Shown: positions 1 to 7,524, numbered from the stretch's first letter. The stretch is DNA of 14,064 bases from Erythrobacter sp. (GCA_030731635.1 JANQTR010000158.1:1-14064), one strand, 5' to 3'. Numbers and translations: made by a program. The notes: generated by a model not told the origin, from the letters alone.

Positions 1-1012
1 CGATATCATGGTCAACGGCCCGGATCAGACCTACATCGAAAAGAAGGGCAAGCTGGTGCTCGCCCCGATCCGGTTCCGCGATGAACAGCATCTGTTCCAG
101 ATCGCGCAGCGCATCGTGAACCAGGTCGGCCGCCGCGTCGACCAGACCACGCCGCTGGCTGACGCCCGTCTCAAGGACGGCAGCCGTGTGAACGTGATCG
201 TGCCGCCGCTGTCACTGCGCGGCACCGCGATCTCGATTCGTAAGTTTTCCGAAAAGCCCATCACGCTCGACATGCTGCGCGACTTTGGCTCGATGTCGGA
301 CAAGATGTGTACCGCCCTGAAAATCGCGGGCGCGTGCCGGATGAATGTGGTTATCTCGGGCGGTACGGGTTCGGGTAAAACCACCATGCTCAACGCCCTG
401 TCGAAAATGATCGATCCGGGCGAGCGCGTGCTGACGATCGAAGATGCGGCCGAACTTCGCCTGCAACAGCCGCACTGGCTGCCGCTGGAAACGCGTCCGC
501 CCAACCTTGAAGGTCAGGGCGCGATCACCATCGGCGATCTTGTGAAGAACGCCCTGCGTATGCGTCCTGACCGCATCATCCTCGGGGAAATTCGCGGCGC
601 GGAGTGTTTCGATCTCCTCGCGGCAATGAACACCGGTCACGATGGTTCGATGTGTACGCTGCACGCCAACAGCCCGCGTGAATGCCTTGGCCGTATGGAA
701 AACATGATCCTGATGGGCGACATCAAAATCCCCAAGGAAGCCATCAGCCGCCAGATCGCCGAATCCGTCGATCTGATCGTGCAGGTCAAACGTTTGCGCG
801 ATGGTTCACGCCGCACCACCAACATCACCGAAGTGATCGGGATGGAAGGCGATGTGATCGTGACGCAGGAACTGTTCAAGTTCGAATACCTCGACGAAAG
901 CGACGATGGAAAGATCATCGGCGAATTCCGCGCATCGGGCCTGCGCCCCTATACGCTGGAAAAAGCGCGGCAATTCGGGTTCGATCAGGCGTATTTGGAA
1001 GCCTGCCTGTAA
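1..1012 (+). CDS. cpaF: CpaF/TadA-family secretion ATPase (5' end outside window)
   Basis: This is the motor ATPase of a Tad/Flp-type pilus: a cytoplasmic hexameric ATPase of the type II/IV secretion superfamily that powers pilus assembly. Counting from the Met at position 8, the visible motifs are Walker A GGTGSGKTT (residues 118-126), an Asp box TIEDAAEL (143-150), Walker B ILGEIRG (190-196) and a His box HDGSMCTLHANS (211-222). The reading frame is open to the left edge, and the segment reads DIMVNGPDQ, which in this family lies inside the N-terminal domain. The true start is therefore upstream of the window and the Met at 8 is internal. The C-terminus is intact and ends in TAA. The tadB/tadC platform genes that often follow cpaF are absent; a terminator-like hairpin and a convergent operon follow instead. 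Family assignment is secure; the Tad role is inferred from the family. Confidence 0.95.
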   Translation, partial: DIMVNGPDQTYIEKKGKLVLAPIRFRDEQHLFQIAQRIVNQVGRRVDQTTPLADARLKDGSRVNVIVPPLSLRGTAISIRKFSEKPITLDMLRDFGSMSDKMCTALKIAGACRMNVVISGGTGSGKTTMLNALSKMIDPGERVLTIEDAAELRLQQPHWLPLETRPPNLEGQGAITIGDLVKNALRMRPDRIILGEIRGAECFDLLAAMNTGHDGSMCTLHANSPRECLGRMENMILMGDIKIPKEAISRQIAESVDLIVQVKRLRDGSRRTTNITEVIGMEGDVIVTQELFKFEYLDESDDGKIIGEFRASGLRPYTLEKARQFGFDQAYLEACL

Positions 1013-1035
1013 GGCAGGCGGCCGGTCGGCCTTTT
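1001..1035 (+). terminator. Hairpins and T-run ending the cpaF transcript
   Basis: Two adjacent inverted repeats are visible. GCCTGCCT (1001-1008) pairs with AGGCAGGC (1012-1019) across the cpaF stop codon. GGCC (1020-1023) pairs with GGCC (1028-1031) around a GGTC loop and is followed directly by TTTT (1032-1035). The second hairpin plus the T-run fits a short rho-independent terminator for the plus strand. It sits in the 28-base gap between two convergent genes. The minus strand has no comparable T-run. Confidence 0.6.
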
Positions 1036-1040
1036 GAACC

Positions 1041-2414
1041 TTAGTGATTGCTGAAAAACAGCAATTTGGCGCGCGGGTCGAAGGTGCGTGCGCTGATCGC
1101 TAGGGCCGAACGGCGTGCTCTGCTGACGCAGGCTGTATCGTCCAACCGCCCGCACACTTCGGCCAGCACGCGGTATTGTTCCGCCGATCGCCAGCCGCTC
1201 GCATCAAGCTGTTCGAGGATCGCGCGTGCCGGACGGTCGCGGCCCTGCGCGGCGCTCGCGCGGGCGAGGCCGATACGGCTGTCGCCATAAGGACGGGTGC
1301 GGAAATTGAGCGCAGCCAAACGGAACGCCCCCGCCGTATCCCCCTCTGCCAGAAAAGCTTCGAACGCATGATCGGCATACGCCGCCGGGTGGCTGACCGC
1401 GCGCGCCTTCCATAGCTCGCCCGCCCGCTGCGCTATCGCGTCTGCCGCGCTGTGCTGTCCTTGCGCGGCTAGCACAGCAGCCAGCGCGTCCATGACCGAA
1501 GGCCGCTCTGCCCCCTCCATCGCCGTCCGATACAGCTGCTCTGCCCCTGCATAATCGCCCCGCACCGCAGCCATCTGGCCCAGATGCGCGCGCGCCAGCC
1601 ACCAGCCGGGAAACACCGTATCGGCGCGGGCGATCAGCGCTTCTGCCGCGTCCCAATCGCCCGTCTGAAGATCAATCGCACCGCGTTGAAGCAGCAACGC
1701 CGCGCGCGCCCACGGGGTCGCCTCTGGCGCGTCGATGGCATCATCAAGCAGGCGCCGCGCCGCCGCGAAATCACCGTGATGCCGGTGCCAGTCGGCCAGC
1801 CGCACGCTTGACCCAAGGCCCGGCTGAAGCTCTGCCGAGCGGCGATAATGCGCCAGCGATTGCGGGTAATCGCCGCGATACAGCGCGACATCGCCCAGAA
1901 TGGCCTCCGCCTCAGCCACGTCGCCGACCGGGGCGGGAAAAGCATAACCGGGTATCCGCGCAACTTCTTCCGCCGCGATTGCGTTGCGATGCAGCGACAG
2001 CGCGATCACCGCACGCGCCAGCACCGGCCCACCGCGATCAGGCGCAAACCGGCGCGCGGTTTCTGCCTGATCAAACGCGGCGGCAAGGTCTTCGTGCGAG
2101 CCAGTCAATTGCCCGCGGGCATGGAGCGCCGATGCCAGCGCCTCGTGCGCCGCCCACGATCCGGCATTGGCGACCAGCCGCGCCTCCCCCCGGATGACTT
2201 CCCGGTCAAGCGCTTGCAGCGTATCGGCATAGGTCTGCGGCGCCCAGCCGCGCGGGGTCGCTTGCGCTTTATCCGCCGCCACTCCCGCTAAACCGCTGCC
2301 GTTCACCCATTGCTGCACCCCAGTCAGCCCCACCAACGCGATCACCAGCAACGCGGTCCAGCGCAGCGCTGTGCCAAACGGCATCGCGGGCTGTGGCAGC
2401 GCCGCGCCGGTCAC
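1041..2414 (-). CDS. Membrane-anchored TPR-repeat protein
   Basis: A 457-aa protein with one hydrophobic segment near the N-terminus (about residues 19-36), followed by a long helical region. Repeats with TPR spacing run from about 165 to 335: motifs such as ALYRGDYPQSLAHYRRSAEL, LADWHRHHGDFAAARRLLDDA and LGQMAAVRGDYAGAEQLYRTA keep the G-(D/N)-(Y/F/W)-x-x-A pattern. The layout suggests an inner-membrane anchor with a periplasmic protein-binding solenoid. The start is GTG at 2414, which overlaps the upstream stop by 4 nt (GTGA); an ATG ten codons in is an alternative. It is the last gene of an operon with two DUF4331-type proteins, so it probably scaffolds or binds those exported proteins (inference). 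No enzymatic domain is seen. Confidence 0.85.
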   Translation of the reverse strand: MTGAALPQPAMPFGTALRWTALLVIALVGLTGVQQWVNGSGLAGVAADKAQATPRGWAPQTYADTLQALDREVIRGEARLVANAGSWAAHEALASALHARGQLTGSHEDLAAAFDQAETARRFAPDRGGPVLARAVIALSLHRNAIAAEEVARIPGYAFPAPVGDVAEAEAILGDVALYRGDYPQSLAHYRRSAELQPGLGSSVRLADWHRHHGDFAAARRLLDDAIDAPEATPWARAALLLQRGAIDLQTGDWDAAEALIARADTVFPGWWLARAHLGQMAAVRGDYAGAEQLYRTAMEGAERPSVMDALAAVLAAQGQHSAADAIAQRAGELWKARAVSHPAAYADHAFEAFLAEGDTAGAFRLAALNFRTRPYGDSRIGLARASAAQGRDRPARAILEQLDASGWRSAEQYRVLAEVCGRLDDTACVSRARRSALAISARTFDPRAKLLFFSNH

Positions 2415-3076
2415 CGCAACGCGGCGCAGGGGGTCAATCCGGCCGCACGGAAATCATCCACCAGCACTTCGTGCAGCAGCTGCAGTTGGGTGGTCAATTC
2501 CGACGCGAACACGAACGCCGCGTCTTCGCCCGGGCCTGCATCATTATATTCGTTGCGGCGCGACGGCGCGATCAGCGCGGGCGAGATCGCGGGCATCCCG
2601 GTGCGGTCAACCCTGACATATTCGCTGGCAGGCGCGTTCACGAAATCAAACTGTGTCGCTGTATCCGAACCGGACAGTGGCGGCGTGCCCTGCGGCAGAG
2701 CCAGAAAGGGGAATTGCGTTCGGAACGGCCGGTCATTCACCGGCGGGTTAAGCGGCATGTTGACGAAAGTGCTCGGCCCGTGGCGGTTCATGTCGAGGAA
2801 AATAAACGCCAGCGTGATGTCGATCACAGGGTCCTGCAGACGCCGCCCGTTGGGGAACACGGAAGCCTGGTTAAGGTTCACCGTGATCGTATCGGGCACC
2901 ACCAGATCGACCACGGTTTTGCCGGTGCCGGGCACGATCTGATTGAGGCAGGGGGTCACACTGACGACCTGCGCGGTCCCCGGCGGCGGTGCTACCGTGG
3001 CCGGTTCGTCACCGCCGCAGGATGCCAACGCCAGCCCGGCCGAAAGGGACAACGCCCCAGCTATAACGCGGCGCAT
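2411..3076 (-). CDS. DUF4331-like lipoprotein (C-terminal-half type)
   Basis: A 221-aa protein starting MRRVIAGALS with a lipoprotein signal; the lipobox LASC has its Cys at residue 20, and a Pro-rich linker follows. The body carries FPNGRRLQDPVIDITL (about 74-89) and VDRTGMPAISPALI (about 156-169), which I recognise as segments normally found in the C-terminal half of DUF4331 proteins. The ATG at 3076 was chosen over a longer upstream frame because it begins a proper signal peptide and overlaps the upstream stop by 1 nt (TGATG). The longer extension is a basic shadow of the neighbouring gene. The product should be membrane-anchored on the periplasmic side or outer membrane. Function is unknown. 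It probably works with the preceding N-terminal-half protein as a two-chain version of one DUF4331 fold (inference). Confidence 0.82.
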   Translation of the reverse strand: MRRVIAGALSLSAGLALASCGGDEPATVAPPPGTAQVVSVTPCLNQIVPGTGKTVVDLVVPDTITVNLNQASVFPNGRRLQDPVIDITLAFIFLDMNRHGPSTFVNMPLNPPVNDRPFRTQFPFLALPQGTPPLSGSDTATQFDFVNAPASEYVRVDRTGMPAISPALIAPSRRNEYNDAGPGEDAAFVFASELTTQLQLLHEVLVDDFRAAGLTPCAALR

Positions 3077-3747
3077 CAGATCTGCCCTCCGCGCCGGTCG
3101 CTGAAGGTCCAGAAATCCAGCTCGTTGGTGCCATTCTCCAGCCGATCGCGCGGGATCTGGATCGCGAAGGCGGTGATGTTTTGCGCGCCGAAGAAATCGC
3201 GGTTGTTCCGGAAGCTGAGCGTCCCGGTCTGGCGGGTCTCGGTCAGGCCTTGCGAATCGAAGAAGAACGGATCGTCGGTCAACCCGGCGAACACGCGAAC
3301 GCCGTCTTTCTCGATGATCCGTTCGACCGAGCCAACGATATCGCCCTCCACGCCGGGTACGCCGCGCACTCTGACGCCCCACGGGCCATCAGCAACGCCG
3401 GTTTCGCGCCCGAACTGGAACACGATTGGAATATCAGTGGTCGTGCGCGGCGCCTGGTTCGAGACTGAAATCGTGAATAGCAGGTCGGCATCATACATCG
3501 CTGGCAAACTGGTTGCCGCTGGTCCGCCAAAGGTAACGATCATCGTCACCATCTGATCATCATGCGTCACATACAGATCGGCGATGTCGGCGGGAAAATC
3601 GGGGGTGCTGTCATTGTTGGGGTTGGTGCGCGCCGGTGGATCGAGATGATCGGCGGCGGGCGCGGGCTTTTCACCTGACAGGAAGGCCACCGGAACGGCG
3701 ACCGCCGCAGCAAGGGCAAGCATCGAAACGAACACAAAGTTGCGCAT
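3076..3747 (-). CDS. Exported DUF4331-family protein (N-terminal-half type)
   Basis: A 223-aa protein with an N-terminal hydrophobic signal or anchor (about residues 5-23) and a mature start AADHLDPPAR. Recognisable DUF4331 segments are ADHLDPP (32-38), ADIADLYV (53-60), VFAGLTDDPFFFD (152-164) and FAIQIP (194-199). Full DUF4331 proteins are usually roughly twice this length. This one stops after the FWTFSDRRGGQ segment, and the rest of the domain appears as a separate gene immediately downstream. The start ATG at 3747 has a GGAG-type ribosome binding site about nine bases upstream. It is the first gene of the operon. The family has no assigned biochemical function; exported location and partnership with the downstream lipoprotein are inferred from signals and gene order. 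Confidence 0.85.
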   Translation of the reverse strand: MRNFVFVSMLALAAAVAVPVAFLSGEKPAPAADHLDPPARTNPNNDSTPDFPADIADLYVTHDDQMVTMIVTFGGPAATSLPAMYDADLLFTISVSNQAPRTTTDIPIVFQFGRETGVADGPWGVRVRGVPGVEGDIVGSVERIIEKDGVRVFAGLTDDPFFFDSQGLTETRQTGTLSFRNNRDFFGAQNITAFAIQIPRDRLENGTNELDFWTFSDRRGGQI

Positions 3748-3918
3748 GAGGCGTGGCTCTCCAGGGTGGCTTTGCCCCTTGGGCGTAGCCAGTATTGGAT
3801 GCCCAGTTTGGCAAGGATCTGCGGCTGCGACTCGTTTGTTTGAAAGAGTATCGCACGATTTACCACCGAACCAAACCGCACTGCCATTTTGGTAAGCGCA
3901 GCGCGGTGCAGAACCGGG

Positions 3919-4161
3919 CTATGCGCCGCCCAGCACCACCGGCAGGCTCAACGCCAGACACCCGCCGCCGATCATTGCTGCAGCCATGAACAAGCCTGTC
4001 CACGGTACCCAGCCCACCTGATCAATCCGGCCAAGGTCACGGCGCTTTGTCCGCCGCCAATCCATCAGCCCGGCAAAGCCTGCCAACACCCAGAACAGCC
4101 CGCCAATCACCGCAAGCTGCGCTGCATCGCTCAACAGTTCGAATTGGGTGATGATATCCAT
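3919..4161 (-). CDS. Small two-helix membrane protein, hypothetical
   Basis: An 80-aa protein starting MDIITQFELL, with two clear hydrophobic segments: LAVIGGLFWVLAGFAGLMDW (about 18-38) and a second beginning WVPWTGLFMAAAMIGG (about 52-77). They are separated by a basic loop (RRTKRRDLGR), giving a helical hairpin with the loop probably in the cytoplasm. I do not recognise a family. The ATG at 4161 was preferred to a TTG at 4227, which would add a basic, non-membrane leader and collide with the divergent gene's start. It is divergent from the EamA transporter, with only about 65 bases between starts. A real gene is likely because the hydrophobic pattern is coherent; codon-level conservation is unchecked. 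Confidence 0.65.
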   Translation of the reverse strand: MDIITQFELLSDAAQLAVIGGLFWVLAGFAGLMDWRRTKRRDLGRIDQVGWVPWTGLFMAAAMIGGGCLALSLPVVLGGA

Positions 4162-4226
4162 TGCCCGCGCATATGGGCGTAGCGCGCGCTTGCGCAATCC
4201 CTGCGCCTGCGCCAAGTCCACAGCCA

Positions 4227-5150
4227 ATGGATGGCTCGATCGCTCGCCCCCGCCCGCTGCTTGCGCTTGGCATCAGGCTGCTAGCCGCGCTGGCGCTTGC
4301 CACGATGGCGATGCTGGTCAAGCTTGCCGGGGAACGCGGCGCGCATCTGATTGAACTGATTTTCTGGCGGCAACTGCTCGCGGCCGTGCTGATCGGCACG
4401 GGGCTGGCGATTGCGGGCCGCTTGCCGCTGCTGAAGACCACGCGGCTGCGATCCCATGGCGTGCGTTCAGCCACAGGATTGTTCGGGATGATGTTCACCT
4501 ATGGCGCAGTGCTGTTGCTGCCTTTGGCAGAGGCGACCACGCTCGGCTTTACCGCGCCGGTGTTTGCAGTGCTGTTCGCGATGGTGTTGTTTGGGGAGCG
4601 GATTGGCCGCTATCGCTGGGCAGCGGTGGTGATGGGCTTTGCAGGCGTGATCGTGGTGATGCAGCCGGGCAGCGGCGATCATCAGGGTGTGACGCTGATC
4701 GGAGTCGCGGTTGGGCTGATGGCGCCGCTGATGGTGTCGATCATCAGTTTTCAGATTCAGGATCTCAACAAGACCGAAAATCCGTGGAGCATCGTGTTCT
4801 GGTTTGCCGCGCTCAGCACGCCGGTTGCCGCAATCGGCCTGCCTTTCGTGATCGGGTCGCATGATGGCCAGACCTGGCTGATTATCCTTGCGATGGCGCT
4901 GATGGGGGTGCTGGCACAGATCCTGCTGACCACCTCGCTCAGGTTCGGATCGGCGGCGGTGATCCTGTTGATGGATTACACGGCCCTGTTATGGGCCAGT
5001 TTTTACGGATATGCGGTGTTTGATCGTGCCGCGCCGGCCAGCCTGTGGCTGGGCGCGCCGCTGATCATTGGCGCAGGATTGCTGATCGCGTGGCGCGAAC
5101 ATCGCCTGGCCAAGGCGCGGCGGGTGGCTTCAGCCGCGAGTCAGGAATAA
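4227..5150 (+). CDS. EamA/DMT-family transporter
   Basis: A 307-aa integral membrane protein with about ten hydrophobic helices arranged as two EamA repeats (about 12-146 and 157-288). This is the usual architecture of drug/metabolite-superfamily exporters (YdcZ/RhaT/YedA type). Supporting segments include FWRQLLAAVLIG, EATTLGFTAPVFAVLF, FGERIGRYRWAAVVMGFAG and, in the second repeat, LLMDYTALLWASFYGY with a basic C-terminal tail after the last helix. The ATG at 4227 was chosen because the first helix follows about ten residues later; starts at 4161 or 4173 would add a Pro/Ala-rich leader overlapping the divergent gene. Substrate cannot be told from sequence. The TAA stop overlaps the -35-like element of the next gene's candidate promoter. 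Confidence 0.9.
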   Translation: MDGSIARPRPLLALGIRLLAALALATMAMLVKLAGERGAHLIELIFWRQLLAAVLIGTGLAIAGRLPLLKTTRLRSHGVRSATGLFGMMFTYGAVLLLPLAEATTLGFTAPVFAVLFAMVLFGERIGRYRWAAVVMGFAGVIVVMQPGSGDHQGVTLIGVAVGLMAPLMVSIISFQIQDLNKTENPWSIVFWFAALSTPVAAIGLPFVIGSHDGQTWLIILAMALMGVLAQILLTTSLRFGSAAVILLMDYTALLWASFYGYAVFDRAAPASLWLGAPLIIGAGLLIAWREHRLAKARRVASAASQE

Positions 5151-5174
5151 AACGCTAACCTTCGCCGTTATACT
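5144..5174 (+). promoter_or_regulatory. Candidate EcfG-type general stress promoter
   Basis: GGAAT (5144-5148) and CGTT (5166-5169) are separated by exactly 17 bases. The known alphaproteobacterial EcfG (PhyR-NepR-EcfG) promoter is GGAAC-N16/17-CGTT, so this is one mismatch from consensus. It lies about 45 bases before the entericidin start, leaving a short leader. A sigma70-like -10, TATACT (5169-5174), overlaps its downstream edge, but I see no matching TTGACA-like -35. The -35 part lies inside the last codons of the transporter gene. Confidence 0.5.
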
Positions 5175-5216
5175 GCATGCCAGCATCAAGGCTTACACCA
5201 ACAAGGAACCCATACG

Positions 5217-5348
5217 ATGTTTCGGAAAACCATCATGATCGCCGCGCTTGCTGCCCTGTCGCTGGGCGCTGCCGCCTGCAACACAGTGCAGGGCGTGGGC
5301 GAGGATATCAAATCGGTGGGCCGCGCAGGCGAACGCGCGATCGATTAA
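5217..5348 (+). CDS. Entericidin A/B-family small lipoprotein
   Basis: A 43-aa lipoprotein. It starts MFRKTIMIAALAALSL, reaches a lipobox GAAAC with the Cys at residue 21, and continues NTVQGVGEDIKSVGRAGERA, the hallmark ending of the entericidin family (C-N-T-x-x-G-x-G-x-D-x-x-x-x-G). Mature entericidins are tiny amphipathic lipopeptides in the cell envelope; in E. coli they form a toxin/antidote pair expressed in stationary phase. Here there is one copy and no obvious partner, so a bacteriolytic role is not implied. An AAGGA ribosome binding site (5203-5207) sits nine bases before the ATG. The TAA stop overlaps the stop of the convergent DUF938 gene (shared TTAA, 5345-5348), so there is no room for a terminator. 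Stress regulation is suggested by the upstream promoter candidate. Confidence 0.9.
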   Translation: MFRKTIMIAALAALSLGAAACNTVQGVGEDIKSVGRAGERAID

Positions 5349-5947
5349 ATTCGCCTGTAAATCAGCATGATATTATTGGCTGGCAAGGCATGGCGCGCGC
5401 TGCGGGTCATGCCGTGCTGGCTGGCGAGGCTATCCAATTCTTCGGCATGGCGAAGGCCCCAACGTGGGTCGCGCGCCTTGAGGCTGGCGTCGAATTCGAG
5501 GTTCGACGGCGCAGTCTCAACCCCTTGCTCAAGGTATGGGCCATAGAGAATCAGAGGGGCGGCGGGGCTACCCAATATTTGGGCCGCCCCGGCGAACAAC
5601 CCCAATGTTGCGGCCCACGGGCTGATATGCACCATGTTGATGCACAAAATTGCATCTGCGCGCGTGACCGGCCACGTGGCGGGCGCAGATGAATCGAGCA
5701 GCACCGGCGCGGCGAGGTTGTTCGCGGTAAATTCAGCGCGATACGCCGCAATCGAAGCCAACGCCTCAGCCGAAGGATCGGACGGGTGCCAGTGGAGCGC
5801 GGGGAACCGTTCCGCGAAAAACACCGCGTGTTCGCCGGTTCCGCTGGCGATTTCGAGCACGTCACCGCGGGCCGGAAGTTCGCCTGCCAGCACGTCTGCA
5901 ATAGCCTCACGATTGCGCAAGGTGGCGGGTGCGTGCTGTTTTGTCAT
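5345..5947 (-). CDS. DUF938 SAM-dependent methyltransferase-like protein
   Basis: A 200-aa protein of the DUF938 family, which has a class I methyltransferase fold. Motif I is VLEIASGTGEHAVFFAERFP (about 30-49), the adenosine-binding loop of SAM enzymes. The family signatures INMVHISPW (103-111), LYGPY (134-138) and SNLEFDASLKARDPRWGLR (148-166) are all present, and the length fits the family. The ATG at 5947 has AAAGG seven bases upstream; a longer frame to 5992 would run into the acyl-CoA synthetase gene. It follows that gene after 14 bases and is probably co-transcribed. The methyl acceptor is unknown. Its stop codon overlaps the convergent entericidin stop. Confidence 0.9.
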   Translation of the reverse strand: MTKQHAPATLRNREAIADVLAGELPARGDVLEIASGTGEHAVFFAERFPALHWHPSDPSAEALASIAAYRAEFTANNLAAPVLLDSSAPATWPVTRADAILCINMVHISPWAATLGLFAGAAQILGSPAAPLILYGPYLEQGVETAPSNLEFDASLKARDPRWGLRHAEELDSLASQHGMTRSARHALPANNIMLIYRRI

Positions 5948-5961
5948 CAGGGTGCCTTTCA

Positions 5962-7524
5962 CTAGCCTACCTGTCGGTCTTGCCCTTCCCAATAGGGCGC
6001 GCGCAACTCGCGGCGCAGGATCTTGCCAGAGGCGTTGCGCGGCATCAGCGGGATCACATCGACGCTTTTGGGCGCCTTGAACGCAGCGATGCGCTCACGC
6101 GCCCAGGCGATGACGTCGGCCTCATCGATGTCGTGGCCCGGTTTGGCGACGACGCAGGCCTTGACCTCCTCGCCCCACTTGGCGCTCGGCACGCCGATCA
6201 CGGCGACTTCGGCGATGGCAGGGTGGCCGTAGATCGCGCTTTCCACCTCGGCGGGATAGACGTTTTCGCCGCCTGAGATGATCATGTCCTTGATGCGGTC
6301 CTGGATATAGACGTAGCCGTCGGCGTCCATCACGCCTGCATCACCGGTGTGCAGCCAGCCATCCGGATCGATCGTCTTGGCGGTGGCATCGGGCAGCCGC
6401 CAATAGCCAGCGGTGTTGGAGGGCGAGCGGATGCACACCTCACCGATATCGCCGCGCGGCACCTCGACATTGTCGGCATCGCGCACTTCGATCTCGACAC
6501 CCGGACAGGCCTTGCCCGCCGAACGCATCCGCTGATTGCCTTCGAGCACATGGTCATCTGGCGGCAGGATCGAAATCGTGCCGCTTGTCTCAGTCATGCC
6601 GTAGGCTTGCAGGAACCTGGTGGTCGGCATCGTGCGCACCGCTTCCTTGAGCAGTTCAAGCGGCATCGGCGCAGCGCCATACATCAGGTATTTGAAATTG
6701 CTGAAATCGGTGGTCGCAGCGCGCGGGTTCTGCACTACCATTTGCAGGGCGGCTGGCACGATGAACATATGCGTGGCGCCTGCCTCAATCGCGTCGAGCA
6801 CACCGACGGGGGTAAATTCGGCCTGCACCAACGAACGCACGCCATTGGCCACCGCGATGTTCACCAACCCGGTCCCGCCGATATGCGCGCAGGGCATAGC
6901 CACCAGCATGCAATCATCCGGAGCGTAAAAATTCCAGTCCTGCTGCGCTGCAATACCTGCATTGCGCAGGCCCAGCAGGTTGGTATTCGACAGCATTGCC
7001 CCCTTGGGATTGCCGGTGGTGCCGGAGGTATAGAGCTGCAAGACCGGATCATGCGGGCCGGGCGGGGTATAATCCGCCACGTCAAACCCGCCCGCCGCCA
7101 TGCGCGCAGCCTCAGCCTCGATCACTTCGGGGTGGGCGGGAAGCTCGGCTGAGACAGCGTGCGCGGTGTCGACGAATTCGGCATCGGCAAACACCAGCTT
7201 CGCCTCCGTATCAGAGAGGATATAGGCAATTTCGCGCGGGGCGAGCCGCCAACCGACCGGCACCATCACCGCCCCCATCCGCGCCGCCGCGATATACAGC
7301 AGGAAATAGGTATCGCGGTTCTTGCCCAGCCAGGCGATCCGATCCCCTGGCGCAATATCGCGCGCCTGCAACAGCGTAATCAGCTGCCGGGTAAGGGTAT
7401 CAGCCTCGGCATAAGTGGTTATCCGCCCATCCTGATCGAAAGCCGGGCCATCGGGGCGTTCTTTCGCCCAGAAATGCAGGATTTCATCAAAGGTCGCATA
7501 ATCGTGATAGGCGTTTTGCGCCAT
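5962..7524 (-). CDS. Acyl-CoA synthetase (AMP-forming, FadD-like)
   Basis: A 520-aa adenylate-forming enzyme that activates a carboxylic acid with ATP and joins it to coenzyme A. All core motifs are visible: the ATP P-loop YTSGTTGNPKG (165-175), YGMTET (308-313), GWLHTGD (389-395), the hinge DRIKDMIISGGENVYP (409-424) and the C-terminal catalytic lysine in NASGKILRREL (Lys about 501). Sequence style and the GGENVYP motif point to a medium/long-chain fatty-acid or aryl-acid ligase, but substrate cannot be fixed. The ATG at 7524 was chosen over a TTG six codons upstream because GGGAGAGGG lies seven bases before it. The DUF938 gene follows after 14 bases. The enzyme is complete and probably active in fatty-acid or xenobiotic-acid catabolism (inference). 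Confidence 0.95.
   Translation of the reverse strand: MAQNAYHDYATFDEILHFWAKERPDGPAFDQDGRITTYAEADTLTRQLITLLQARDIAPGDRIAWLGKNRDTYFLLYIAAARMGAVMVPVGWRLAPREIAYILSDTEAKLVFADAEFVDTAHAVSAELPAHPEVIEAEAARMAAGGFDVADYTPPGPHDPVLQLYTSGTTGNPKGAMLSNTNLLGLRNAGIAAQQDWNFYAPDDCMLVAMPCAHIGGTGLVNIAVANGVRSLVQAEFTPVGVLDAIEAGATHMFIVPAALQMVVQNPRAATTDFSNFKYLMYGAAPMPLELLKEAVRTMPTTRFLQAYGMTETSGTISILPPDDHVLEGNQRMRSAGKACPGVEIEVRDADNVEVPRGDIGEVCIRSPSNTAGYWRLPDATAKTIDPDGWLHTGDAGVMDADGYVYIQDRIKDMIISGGENVYPAEVESAIYGHPAIAEVAVIGVPSAKWGEEVKACVVAKPGHDIDEADVIAWARERIAAFKAPKSVDVIPLMPRNASGKILRRELRAPYWEGQDRQVG

Noticed and set aside
2393..3556. 387-aa open frame on the plus strand
   Set aside because: Antisense to the DUF4331 gene pair, which have signal peptides, family motifs and coupled starts. 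The plus product is Arg-rich noise.
2411..3747. Reading the two DUF4331 genes as one frameshifted pseudogene
   Set aside because: The second gene starts with its own lipoprotein signal and Pro-rich linker at a TGATG overlap, which looks like designed coupling and not a broken single frame.
3748..3918. Sigma70-type promoter upstream of the DUF4331 operon
   Set aside because: A TTGGTT/GATACT pair with about 16-base spacing can be read on the minus strand, but it matches consensus too poorly to call.
4161..4226. Longer N-terminus for the EamA transporter
   Set aside because: The added 22 residues are a Pro/Ala-rich leader before the first helix and would overlap the start of the divergent small gene.
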